Source: Lineus longissimus
Taxonomy: Eukaryota; Nemertea; Pilidiophora; Heteronemertea; Lineidae
Reading direction: 5' to 3'
NCBI RefSeq assembly: GCF_910592395.1
Contig: NC_088321.1
Span: forward strand, 16,058,001 to 16,122,000
DNA: 64,000 nt
Under the pieces are notes generated by a model that was given only the letters and a program-made list of their open reading frames with translations, was not told where the DNA came from and searched no databases. Shown in pieces: positions 25,101-36,700 of this stretch. Every line of letters starts with the position of its first letter. Position 1 is the stretch's first letter. Made by a program: the position numbers and the translations under genes.

Positions 25101-25104
25101 GCAT
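16138..25104 (-). CDS. MAN2A1: Golgi alpha-mannosidase II (GH38), proximal-exon isoform, 1187 aa
   Basis: Twenty coding exons, in transcript order (high to low): 25104-24922, 24703-24395, 23494-23350, 23146-22975, 22817-22690, 22246-22073, 21839-21653, 21449-21272, 21122-20920, 20657-20475, 20373-20191, 19905-19740, 19502-19363, 18978-18879, 18594-18472, 18166-17918, 17593-17452, 17330-17203, 16912-16595, 16290-16138. Every phase closes and the total is 3564 nt. The protein is type II: cytosolic tail, one anchor (about 29-48), a coiled stem, then the GH38 domain. Catalytic motifs are present: HSHNDPGW (zinc ligands H209, D211), AIDPFGHS (nucleophile D323), GDDFRY (D460) and [11 protein letters not shown] (H603). 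The known reaction is trimming GlcNAcMan5GlcNAc2 to GlcNAcMan3GlcNAc2 in the medial Golgi. Length is close to vertebrate MAN2A1/MAN2A2; which paralogue it corresponds to is undecided, so the symbol is family-level. It converges with HYPK. Confidence 0.97.
18674..18723. repeat. Foldback element with 17-bp perfect arms (family copy 2)
   Basis: Arms cctctctattaaggaca (18674-18690) and its exact reverse complement (18707-18723) are separated by 16 bp, in an intron of the mannosidase gene. It shares the core of the repeats at 15330-15455 and 30165-30250. Confidence 0.85.
19242..19330. repeat. Inverted repeat, 17-bp perfect arms, in a mannosidase intron
   Basis: cctgaggaaatcagggg at 19242-19258 and its exact reverse complement at 19314-19330, separated by 55 bp. 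The right arm ends 32 bp before the exon boundary at 19363, inside the intron just downstream of that exon's donor. Confidence 0.85.
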
Positions 25105-25115
25105 GGTAACAGATT

Positions 25116-25483
25116 CCTTAGCGACGATATTGAAAATGCAAATTATGACAAGGTGTTATGAGGAACCTCCCAACTAATGAGTGCTGTGACTACATTCTGA
25201 CTTATTGTATCAACCCCCTTAGCAACTAGGAAGATGTCCTTAGCAACAGAAACATAAGGAAAAGATATCCATAGCAACACACTTTGCATCTCCTTAGCAA
25301 CAGTCATCATGTTTCATCAGTAATGTTTATCCCACTGCAATGGTTTCATAAAGAACACATCCAACTTTGACTCAATCACAACCGTACCTATTTCCATAGC
25401 AACTGTCACAGCTTGCTTAGCAACATAAATCCCCTTAGCAACAACAGTAACATGAGGTATTCAGCAAATAGTTCCTTAGCAAC
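25116..25483 (-). promoter_or_regulatory. Cluster of RFX half-site-like motifs upstream of the proximal first exon
   Basis: Eight near-identical decamers, all in one orientation, read GTTGCTAAGG, GTTGCTATGG or GTTGCTAAGC on the minus strand. They start at 25217, 25238, 25269, 25292, 25394, 25415, 25433 and 25474, with a weaker one at 25116. They resemble one half of the RFX X-box (GTTRCCATGGYAAC). They sit 10-380 bp upstream of the proximal first coding exon at 25104, so they may belong to an internal promoter. They could also be the remains of a short repeat. Confidence 0.45.
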
Positions 25484-26756
25484 AGAAAGATCACCAAAAG
25501 CAACAGGAACAATCTAGCACACAAAATTAAAAGTTCCTCTCCTATAAGGTACATGTAGTACCATTCAATCTCTATAAACAAATCCGCTCTGGCATGTCTG
25601 GCTAGGCTAGTACAGACTTCCTTCATTGCTACTGTTGTCTGTAATTAGTCATACAGTCTACATATTATGGACTACTTCCCGACTTCAATCTACCATTTGA
25701 GTACCGTATCCTGTAAAACAAATGAACGACAACCTGTCAACTTGAAATCTGCAGATAAAATAATCTGAATAAAATATCCCACCAGTTATATTTTTTTAAT
25801 CTTTGAATATGTTTGTAAATTGCATTCTGGCAGAACATAGATTTTACGCCCAGTAATGGGTGCAGTTTTTTTTTGTTTTAGATGCAGACGAACACTTCTA
25901 ACTCGAGAACAAAACCACACTTCCCTTTGGCATGACTTGTAAACAAATCATGCAGAGTCGAAATTGACTTTAAACCATTCACATCATCAAAACAGTTTCA
26001 GTGGGGAACAGGAAAGAACTTCCGTTCCTGAATCGTCATGTTTACTTTCCTCATTCAAAATTGACAACAAAGGAACTTTGAGAGACGGCTGTGAAACTTG
26101 GATATCTTTTTAACCCTTCAAACATTGAATGCATAAAATGATATAAATGAACTTGTGAAAAGTACTGAATCAATGCCATGGTTGGCAGAGGTCTGATTTG
26201 TTTACACACTTGGTCTCCAGTTACCCATGTGCATTGATAAGTAGCCAACATACCAAGGTAATCAAGCAGTTCATACCAACAACAACCAAGACCTTGGTGG
26301 AACTGGGCCAATCGCATTAACTCACTGATTTAGCTGGAGTCTACATCATCACATCACAACCACCCCAAAACCCAAAGCAGCCCCCTCCCTCCAAGTGATG
26401 GCAGCAGCAGAATACTATTCACCACAAGAAATCATTTTGAGAAGAGATATTAAGCATGAGCTAGACGTGTGCACAAGTTGAAAAACTCGGATCCAGGAAT
26501 GATGAATTTGTGCTCCTGATGCAAATATCTTTGGCATCAAGTGTCGAAATCAGAGGTCGGGTATCATGAACATAATGAAGAAAAGTTAACCTAATCACTG
26601 TTACATGAATCCAGCCTTGAATCATCTAACTGTATCCTTGATATTGAATATGAATGAAAACATCAGTTGTAACTCTCTCCAGACACAAACTTGTGGTTTG
26701 TACCACAATCAGAAATAACAAAGCAGCTGAGCCAGCAGCCCATGCCTATACATTTA

Positions 26757-27085
26757 GGTAACGCCGCAGACTGCAAGCTGTGTTCTCATTAAGCCGTCAA
26801 AACCAAGCACAGTGAGTGCTGTGCAAACAGTTTTTCTATGACTTTGAGAGAGAATCATTGAGAAAAACTCAAAACAACCACAACATTTGCATCAGAAAAC
26901 ACAGAAATATGCACTAATTTGATCCGTGAATCTGAAATATTGAATACACTATTCCTGATGATGGCCTACTTCCAGTTTTTGGGTCACAGGCCTTGACTCC
27001 AAAGCAGCTAAACCAATGACCTGATCTATACTCATCAATAGGTAACGCAGTGAAAGGCTCGGGACTGCAAGCTGTGTTTTCACCA
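26757..27085. repeat. Direct duplicate of a ~45-bp block
   Basis: The block ggtaacgcNgca...gactgcaagctgtgttNtca occurs at about 26757-26797 and again at about 27040-27085, in direct orientation and roughly 280 bp apart. Confidence 0.55.
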
Positions 27086-27339
27086 GCCATGTTAACCAAC
27101 AACTTTCAACAACTGATTCATAGGATTAGATAGGATATATCTCTGCAGCAACAGTTCGTCCATCTTGACCAACAAGGTTTTGGCATCTCGTCAAGATATA
27201 TCCCCAGGTACGTTTAAAGGGGAGCATGAGGTTCAGAGTGCTTGCTTCTCACCAGGCTGGAGGTTAGTCATTTCAACTTCGGAACTTATGATTGAAGGAG
27301 GGATAGCCCGCAGACAAGTTAGATACACCAATTGGGTCA

Positions 27340-27520
27340 GTTGACCACTTCACTGCTGCAGCCCGAAATTTCAGTCTGACAAGCGATGACTCACGGTGTA
27401 GACCGGAATTTTGGTCTGATGATGTCATGACGAGTGTACTACGGTGATGCTGTGGAATGACGCTGTGGAGAGCATCGATCAACCGAATAACGTCCAAAAT
27501 GTCCAGCAGTGAAGTGGTTT
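27340..27520. repeat. Foldback candidate with ~15-bp terminal inverted repeats
   Basis: accacttcactgctg near 27342 and its reverse complement cagcagtgaagtggt near 27506 bound a segment of about 180 bp. No clear target-site duplication is seen, so a MITE origin is only possible. Confidence 0.5.
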
Positions 27521-28412
27521 AACACAACTGGTTGCAAGATAGCTACTTCCAAAGGGTTAATTACGCAGCCTCAGTAACGGAAACTAGCTGAAAACTCAAT
27601 GAATTAATCAGGTATTGTGGACATATTTATTTGGCACTTGATATACGCTAATAAAAAGGCAGCGCAGCACAGACTGATGTAGGGTGGCGGGAATCAATGT
27701 CAAAGGTCCTGACAGGCGAGTGCTCATTTTTGGCGGAATTTTCCAAAGTGGTTACATGGTTGGATCGTCAGACTCCTACTCCAAACTCGAATGGGTTCAA
27801 CTGTTGAAATGAAAATCTGACGAGAGAATTCAGAAACACCTGTTGTCCACATCATGAGACAAGTCTGTGGCACACATGCACAAAAATCAATCCTCCGGTT
27901 CTTTATCATACAGAATCAGAATAAACAAGTTACGCGATTAAAATCAGAACTTTGGTCTCCAGATATCATGAATATTGGCAATGAACTCACAAACTATGAC
28001 AGGCAATATGACACCCAGTCTACTATTCACCCAGAGAAATCACACTCTCTACAATTAATCCAAACAACCCGACTCGGCAACACCTTACACTTGTGGAATA
28101 ACTTTGTCATCCGCTGTTCAGCTTCCCGAGTAATAGCAACATATCGCTCATCGTGATCCAAAGACGGTAACGTGATGTAGCTACTGACGAAGATATCAAT
28201 AGCGAGACCAACTCAAGTTGTTGACAGACGTATTTCTCAAGTGTAACTGTTCTGCACTATTATCCTAGGGGCCTGTATCAAATACACGGAGTGACGACAG
28301 TCATCCAGTTCTGTGAAAATCAGTAGAATGTGGGGCAAAGGACTTTCCATACAAGGGGATGATTTTCTCTTACCACACGCAGTGAGGTGTCCTCACCTGT
28401 CATGTTTCGGCG

Positions 28413-28580
28413 GTACACTACAGTCTTCTTCAGAAGACTGAAGATCGTCATGTTGGCGTCACATGACTTCTACGGGGTTCTCAGAGACGGGGGCCTACAC
28501 CTATCACACGCATCGAGAACCCCAGCAGAATACACATCAACATGACCATCTTCAGTCTGCTGAAGAAGATTGTAGTGTAC
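28413..28580. repeat. Inverted repeat with 40-bp arms
   Basis: Arms 28413-28452 and 28541-28580 are reverse complements with about three mismatches, separated by 88 bp. The left arm itself contains the self-complementary block cagtcttcttcagaagactg. The whole element would fold into a strong hairpin inside the long mannosidase intron. Confidence 0.85.
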
Positions 28581-30164
28581 AGTTGAAACTTCAGGTTAGA
28601 AAACCTTACTGCCTGTGTGTGGTAAGAGAAAATCTTCCCCTAATACAGGATTGCAGGCAGAGTAACCTCTTTGGATCAGTTTCATGAGATTTTCGATGGG
28701 TTTCAAAAGTGGAACTCTTGTTGATCTTTTCAGCAGTTTTCCTGTTTTTCTGAGAGTCACAGATACAAGATGTTCGTTGTTCAAAGAGAGAACAGAACAA
28801 GTATGTGCCATTCAAATAAATCCTTTTACCAGAATCAATTGTCTGTACCAATAACTAATTCTATTGATTAATGAATCAATTAATACTTAATGGTTTGTTT
28901 CAAAATAGAGTTGAGAAAGGGCAATGATCCATTTGACGTCATCTTCCCTGACGCGGGGATGATCGGGTATTTCTGGACAGCCGAGAATAGCTGCTCTCAA
29001 AAATATTCCTTGGTGAGTTGTTGTGTTATCTCCATATTAGCATCTACATGTACCAACACGAACTCTTAATTGACAAATTTTGGCAAGAGTTAGATTTTCA
29101 ATAATTGTGAATTATCTCAATTCACCCCAAAAAATTGTGAAAATATCTTTATTAATCTAAATCTGGAAATATTATTGACATAGACCTGTTGCTTTGTGGC
29201 CACATTTATTTGCCAGGTTTCAGCTTTAAAGGATAGGTTAAGATGTATCTTGACAATTATTTATGTATCTAATTGATTTCCTTTTCCATAGTGGCAAAAA
29301 TTGAAAGATTCGCATAGCAACCAAGGTAACGTTATTGGAAGTTATCGAATTGATGAATAATTCAGATCATAAGTCCTGGTGGTGAGGTATAAATGTCAGC
29401 GTAATGGAAGGTGAAACTGGGTGGTCAATAATAGACCGCACGCAAATGTATCTTTTCAACTGATGAACTCAAATTGGCAACAAAATGGCTCAGGAGCAAA
29501 ATTACCTTACTGTGTGTTATTTCTTTTCTTTCGCATGCAACAAATTGTTAGGTCTTGTGCCAAATCCTTTCTTGACTTCACTGTGACCATGAATACTCCC
29601 AAAAATGCCAACAATTTACAATGGTACTCGCTGTACTCACTGACAAGAATGGAGAGAAAATTGGTCCTTGAAAATGCATTTGGAGCAAAAGAATAAGGCA
29701 ATCCGATACAATGCAAGTAAACTGATTTGACAATGTTTCAGGTGAACAATTTAGCTCAGTACCGCACACTGCCCTTTCTCAACTTTCTCTCTTGCCCAGC
29801 CCCTTTTCTCAACTGCACCTGCCTCTTCTAGGCTACACTCTTTTCTGCCCTGCCTTTTTTGATTTCGAGCTGAACCACTATTATCTTCACACTAATCATA
29901 GTGATAGTGTCACCACCAGCTGCACCAGCAATAGAATGTATCTACATTTAAATGATGTATCACATTACAAGCAGTGATAGAATTAAATCACATCAACAGC
30001 AGATAGATATGTCACGTTTTCATATAAATGGTAATCCAGTGTCAGTTGGAAGCTGCAAACATTTATTTAACTGACGACCACAGCTGGGAACTTTAACTGG
30101 AATTGACAGCTTTACTATTCAATTGACAATCAAAGCTGAGGATTGACTCCAATTGCTTGATTTA

Positions 30165-30250
30165 CTAGAGATCCTGACAATAAGGGACGCCCTTAGGACT
30201 GACAAATGCTGTCTTTAATAGAGAATTATCCTGATTAGAGAGGTCAAATT
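30165..30250. repeat. CTCTATTAAGGACAC-type repeat, copy 3 (diverged)
   Basis: Diverged arms around ctgacaataagggacgccctt and gctgtctttaatagagaatt, then attagagaggtcaaatt, match the family seen at 15330-15455 and 18660-18735. Confidence 0.55.
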
Positions 30251-31393
30251 GATGGCAATATCAATTTATTTAATTGGCCGAAAATTATTTTTATAAAAAT
30301 CAAACTTCTGGTATCCTGGCTCCCCTGATTAAACTCTTCAACTGAAACCTTAAATATGCCTGATAAGTGATATCTGACGTTAAAGTCTGATGTTCTGACG
30401 TCATCAGCCTTTCGTCACGGCTAAAAAGATCAATGAACAGCTTAGAAAATAGCTACTGCGCTACATGTAATGCCGCACATTCAAAATAACTTCTGTATTC
30501 TGGAGACTCATCCAAAAAATCAATATTTCAATACTTCACAATACAAAGTAAGATTGATAGGATAAGAGAGTAATTAATTTTAGATAGTGTCCCTTCAGCG
30601 ATAAGAGAAGACGCAATTCTATCACCAGTGATATTAAAAAACGATGTGGCTATTTTTAGCAGCAAATAATTGGAAATGTTTAGATCGATATTACATGTAT
30701 TATAGATATTGGGAACTCCGTTGGAAAACCCCTGAAGAATAGAATATGACAATAGACAATAATCTTACATTTTATGACGTATCTAACTGACAATGCCTGT
30801 CGTACAGTGTAGTCCAAAAAAAGGGTCCAATGGTCGAAGTAACTTGTGATGTTATTTTATTTCAATATTTGGGTTATCTGGATACTTGCAATGATTGTAT
30901 TCAGCAGCATACTGAGGGCTATAAGTTCATGTAGTTCATGCATGGCACAAATCAGATATAGGTTTCAAGCGCTTTTATTGACTTGGAAGATCTTTAGTTG
31001 TCAGTCGAAGAGCTTATACATTGTAACTCAAGTGGGGAAAGTTGGTGTGTAGGGCAGGTTCATTGGTGTGACTTCGGCCTCCCCAAACTGTTACTCTTTT
31101 GGGTATTTGGATTCAGTGTCTGTATCTTAGTCTTCGAGATGGGAAATGGGACTCAGAGAGGGGACTCATTTGCATTTTGGGAGAGGATCAAGGGGTCGGG
31201 GAAGGGTTGGTCGGCCCTTCCAGCCCAGCAATTCATGAGGGACGTCAGAATGACCTTATTTAGGCCAGTTACGTGTACGCCTACGGTAGTAATATAAAAG
31301 TATCCCAGCGGGCAGACCACCCGGACATGCCCGAGGCTGAGGCTGACCTGAGGGTCAAGCTCCTAAAAAGATAAAAGGAAGATTTAAACTCAC

Positions 31394-31507
31394 CTGATCC
31401 ATATCTCCCAACTTGGGCTGCCACTGCGTCGACTCCAGCATCATATACATTGACAGACACACCACACAAAACATCCCTGCACCAAGCAGGGCCACATATT
31501 TCTTCAT
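31394..31507 (-). CDS. MAN2A1: Distal alternative first exon of alpha-mannosidase II
   Basis: ATG at 31507, 38 codons, then a consensus gtgagt donor in phase 0, which matches the phase-0 acceptor of the shared second exon at 24703. The peptide has a two-lysine cytosolic tip, a hydrophobic anchor of about 21 residues containing GMFCVVCLSMYMML, then a short stem ending MDQ. That arrangement resembles the N terminus of vertebrate MAN2A enzymes (short tail, anchor with F-C-V and a Y-x-ML end) as I remember it. It is therefore probably the ancestral Golgi anchor. The exon lies 6.3 kb upstream of the proximal first exon. A product joined to exon 2 would be 1164 residues. Confidence 0.85.
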
Positions 31508-32149
31508 GTTTGGGCCGATATCTCAAAAACCACAAAACCTTAGAACCTCAAACTCCGCACACTAAATTGATTTACTAAGTGGAATGTATGCAAGAAATTT
31601 CAGCGCCAAGAGTTTTCTACATTTGAAATTATCGGCAAAAATGTCAGAATCTGATGTGATTTTCGAGACGTGTCCGACAACAGCCTGTGAACTACGTCAT
31701 AGAATTGTGTGTTGTTTGGCAGGGCAGATTTCGGTGACGTGTTGCGCATTGGCCAGCGCATGTTGGGCTTTTTGAGGACTAAAATTCTTGAATAAAGGAC
31801 GATTTTGTCGAATTCAAAGGTTTAAATTTGTGTCGAGGTGGGTTAGAATGAAGATTTTTGCATATAGAATCAAAAGATTCCAAAAGTTTTGTGCGTAATG
31901 CCAAATTGATTGATATTTGCAGGGTTGAAAAGTTGGCTCTGGTTGGTCTGCTAATTTTCTGGGATTTTTCTGTTGTCAAACAAGTGTCACATTCCATAGT
32001 GGCACTGTCAGTTTAGTGCCTGTGGTTTATACTGGCTGGGTCTGTGGTCTGATCAGGTTGTAGGTGTCGAAATAAACTTGTTGGCTCAGCATGAATTTAT
32101 ATCTTCACTGACTCTGGCCCTCTGGGCCTGGGGTTGTTTCCTGGGTATC

Positions 32150-32245
32150 CAGTGAAAACGTCCCCATGCCAAAACGTCCTCGCTTTCAAGGTACAAAAAC
32201 GTCCTCGCTTTCAAGGTACAAAAACGTCCTCGCTTTCACTTAAAG
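32150..32245. repeat. Tandem repeat around aaaacgtcctcgctttcaag
   Basis: Three near-identical units of about 29 bp beginning caaaacgtcctcgctttcaa, plus a fourth partial unit at the left edge. The reverse complement of the core (ggggacgttttgg) recurs at 33165-33225. Confidence 0.8.
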
Positions 32246-33164
32246 GTGGCTTGGCATTGGGGGCTTGGGCTTTGCCTGGGGTAATCGCCATAAGCTCCAA
32301 ATCGAGATGGGCAGGTATAGGAAACAAAAGCCTGAATAGAGATTATGTTTGCTCTCTGGAAGTGATGTAGAAAAAAAACCCATTTCTGTATACAATGTAC
32401 AAAATATGCAAGAACTCGCACGGATTACCTAAAATCCATTGATACATTAGATTTACAGGGATTGTCAGATTTAGAAAAACTTTGCAAAATTGCATTTGGC
32501 CAAATGAACTCACCCTCAAGCTACAAACAACCATCACATGAATATCCTAGGTGCATGGCAGACGCTTGCCTCGTATGTGACAGAGGATAGCGACATGAAG
32601 GCCGTAAGGGTCAAGGTCATGGGCCCACATCCAAGTTGACCTGCCGATCGAGTCTTGGCCTGCGGAAAAATCCAGAAGAAAGTCATTCAAAGAGAAAAAT
32701 GGGAACAGAAATATTCAACTGTTGAAAGGTTCAAGAATCTCCTGCTGAATAAGCTGAACAAGTCAACTTCAAATTTAGTTCTTCAAATTTCGATTCCTCA
32801 AATTTAGATAAATTTGATCAAGTTGTTCAGGAAAATGAGACACAAATTTCCACACTTACCTCAGTCCAAAGACAAACCAGCACTGATTCAAAATGCACAG
32901 GGCAGTTCGAACTGGTTCTGCTTATTAAGTCATGTGACCCAAACCTCCTTTTCATTAATCCAGTCTAATCCCTTGTCCATTGTCCCGAATTGAAGCTACT
33001 GCTTCAATTCTGGTTCTCACAATACCTTTCTTTAACAGCTTTGATGAAGTATTATGGATGATTGGATTAGTTTTGTTAAAGGGGGAATGTCAAGATAATG
33101 ATGAGTCAGTACCTTTATTATTGGGTATTCCACTTGCATACATAATTTGGGAATTTAGTACCCG

Positions 33165-33225
33165 GGGACGTTTTGGTCAGGGGACATTTTGGAGTGGGGA
33201 CGTTTTAACTGGTAAGCTGATACAT
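33165..33225. repeat. ggggacgttttgg repeat block
   Basis: Three degenerate copies of ggggac(g/a)ttttgg within 50 bp, the reverse complement of the motif at 32150-32245. These are probably fragments of one dispersed repeat family on both strands. Confidence 0.5.
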
Positions 33226-33757
33226 TTTGGACATGTTGGAGGAGGAGGCGGGGAAAAAATATCACAAAATTAGTTTTCTACCTCTTCATATTTCATACCA
33301 GACTTATGTTTATGCATTTACCAGCTGATTTTTACCACAGAAGGTGACTAGAATTAGAGTAGAGTAGAGATAGAGTATAAACAGTTAAGTAAAGAGTAAA
33401 CATGGATGAGGTAACACATTCCACTTCCACGTCCAGACCTAACATTTTTAGAGTACGTAGCCTTACCCTCAACTTCTTTGAAGGTAAGAGAAACATACCC
33501 TCCTGGTGGACACCCAAAGATTCTTTAGCCAGGGGCGGAGGAGCTAGCTAACGCTAAGTCTAACACTCATCTGTAAATTGCTTCGTCCTTCTTGAGATTG
33601 TGACAGGACAAGAAACATGAATACCTGGTTTAACGGGCTTTTCAGTTGATAAACAAGCTGCCTGTTAATTACTTTTAAAATATTGTGTCTTCTTCTAACT
33701 TTTGTGATGTCTTTTCTTTACTTTTTCAGTCGTGACTACTTCGTACCACCTTACACC

Positions 33758-36700
33758 ATGGCGTTGTTACAGTTCTTGTCAGAAGTCAAAGCAAACTTGG
33801 TAAGAACAAGCTTAAAACTCTTGCTGGAAAGGTTCCTTGGCCTTTGGCTGCAGTCGCTCACTGTCAGCATCCGGTATCTAGGTCACAAAACTGGCCAGGG
33901 GCAAGTTGGGGATGGTGCCTACCTGCCAAACCCTGATTTGATAGTAATTTAGTTTTATCATCATAGCAATCTTCTCTGGGGAGGGAGCACAGCACATTCA
34001 ACTTGGATGGAATCTTTTTCCTTGCACCAAGCATTCATCATATCTGAATTTTATACGTCTTATTCTAAGAATGGTTGCAATAAAAGGAAAATGGCTTGTC
34101 TAGTACGAAGAGTATGGTCCTTGTGGGAGACTCGGTGTGTAGTCTCTCACAGTCATCCAGATGACACCACTTGTCTCATCAATCAAGCTTTCAGCACATA
34201 TTCTTAGTTACTATTTCATAGTATAGGTGGTAGTGTGCAACATCTCCAGAATCTGGTTTCCAAGGTAGGTAGCTATCATCGTCATCCAGGGATGCTGATA
34301 GCGATGCAGTGTACTGTTACATCCGCTATTGTTACGAGATGCAATATGTGAAATTAACGTTGAGGAATTTGCGGAATTTTATGATTTTCGTTGAGAATGT
34401 TTTTGTGGAATTCGTTATAATTTGGATTTTTCGCTGATTTTGGCCGATTGTTTGGTAAGTTTGTTTGATGTTTATGTCTTTGTTTATTTTTGGATCTGTT
34501 TACCTTTATCATAGTTTGACTATTGTTGTTGTTTACAAGTGTAAACAATGATGTATATTTCTTATAAGATATTGTTCGAATTCGATTTGTTTCCGGCCCA
34601 TGATCAGCGATTGTGAACTCGTTCCACTTGCATGTGTTTTTCGGGTAGAGAGAAGTCAAGATAATCTTTGCTTCTCTCTACCTTTAAAAAAAGTTTCATG
34701 ATTTTTTTGAATTAAAAAAATTCTGTACGTCTCGGATGATTGAACCCATGACCCCCTTCATGGTAGTCCAAGACCTCTACCCCTAGACCACAGAAGACTT
34801 CATGAAAGGACTTAGTCTCAAGAAGTACTTGAATAAGATTATGGAAGCATTGTTTCATTCAGAAGTGGATTGACCTTGGGAACAATACCAGGGTACATGA
34901 ACAATGCTCACTTCTTGAACAATACCAAAGACCCAACTCGGTCCTTGGAGAGGTTGAAAGAGAATGAAGATCAGAACCTTCATTATGCCTTCAAATGCAT
35001 CTTGAAGATTCTGATCTCAAAAACATTGCTTAGAGGGAAAGGAAGAAACTTCAAGGTGCCTCAAAGGCATCTTGAAGATTTTGAAAATAGAATCTTTGGA
35101 CTATTGAACCAAGCTGATGAAAAGATTGCTGGTTTAGTTATGTGACTGTGCAGGTATCTAAACAATTTCTTTTTGGGGTAGAGAGAATAAAGATTTTCTT
35201 TGATTCTCTTTACCCTAAAAAAAATTGGGTGAAATGATAAAAAAAATTCTTCACCGCTCTGAGGTTTGAACCCATGACCCCCTACATGGTAATCGCAAAC
35301 CTCTGGCCATAGACCACAGATGACTTCATGAAAGACATCAGTCACAATAAGCACTTGAATAAAATTGGAAGCATTGTTTAATCCAGAGGTGGATTAACAT
35401 CGTAAACAATAACAAAGACCCAGCTTGGTCATTGGAGAGGTTTGACGATCAGAACCTTCAAGGTGCCTTCAAAGGTTCTGATCTCCTCTAAAAAATATTG
35501 CTCAGAGAAGCTCTATAGGCTGTCCTTCACGATACTGAGAGTTGGCTGGAGAGCATCTTGAATGACAAACATATCATGAACGTACCATCTGATTGTTTGT
35601 CTCAGGGCAGGCCAAAACGTGAAGCATTGAGAGAATGAAAATGGCCGAGTCCAGAGGATGCCAGTGCGAACACCAGAATATATGTCCCAGAACTGCCCTC
35701 TCTGAGACACTGAGAGACTGACCACATAGCCATACGGTGCATCAGTGGAGTCAAAGTTCTGGGGATCAAGGAAGGGACAAGAGATGACAGCCAGGTTTAT
35801 TAGAGACATAGGCCTTGTTCTTACAGTGCGATCCTCTTGCGATGCTCCAGAACTGCTCTCTCTGGGACACTGAGAGACTAACCACATGGCCATATGGTGC
35901 TTCAGTGGAGACAAAGCTCTTGGGATCAGGGAAGGGACAAGAGATGACAGCCAGGTTTATTAGAGACATAGGCCTGCTTCTTACAGTGCGATCCTCTTGC
36001 GTTGCTCCAGAACTGCTCTCTCTGGGACACTGAGAGACTGACCACATACCCATATGGTGCTTCAGTGGAGACAAAGCTCTTGGGATCAGGGAAGGGACAA
36101 GAGACGACAGCCAGGTTTATTAGAGACATAGGCCTGGTTCTTACAGTGCGATCCTCTTGCGATGCTCCAGAACTGCTCTCTCTGGGACACTGAGAGACTG
36201 ACCACATAGCCATATGGTGCTTCAGTGGAGACAAAGCTCTTGGGATCAGGGAAGGGACAAGAGATGACAGCCAGGTTTATTAGAGACATAGGCCACGTTC
36301 TGTACTATGACCATAAAAAAAGGGGGTTTAAAAAGAAGAAGTATATTCCAGAACAGGGTTTCGAGAAATCTCCTTCTTGCGCACTTGGCCAAAATGTACC
36401 AAATCCCCTTCAAGCTACACCCTGGTTAGTTAGGTCTCCTCCGTAACTATTCAACCAGATGAATATTGATTGAACCCGTTGGGGACCTGTGGCTCTCCTG
36501 GTCAATATCGCCCGTGGGTTTGTCCGACATCTTCCAATCATGGCCACAAATTGTTTGTGTTGTATCGTAGCTTGATGGATAATATTGCCCCGACCTCATT
36601 AATTATGCTGGATTTAACCTCAGGATCTTGAAGGTTTATCATCTTCTGTTTGACCGTAAGCATTTCTTGTAGTTTTCCCCAAGGCCGGCAGAAATTCAGC

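Larger units (their letters stand above)
25484..31393 (-). other. First intron of the long mannosidase transcript
   Basis: If the distal first exon is used, this is intron. I see no further coding exon in it. It holds the duplicated and inverted repeats listed separately. Short ORFs (for example 29421-29696 plus and 26051-26317 minus) lack domain character or splice support. Confidence 0.5.
31508..33729. other. Divergent intergenic region between mannosidase II and Prune
   Basis: This region probably holds the promoter of the long mannosidase transcript (near 31510-31800) and the non-coding first exon or exons of Prune, because the first Prune exon I can see starts with a splice acceptor at 33729. 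I could not place either transcription start. No coding ORF is supported. Confidence 0.45.

Noticed and set aside
35513-36289. Overlapping ~100-aa minus-strand ORFs beginning MSPLKHHM
   Set aside because: They repeat with the 160-bp satellite and shift frame between copies; they are by-products of the repeat.
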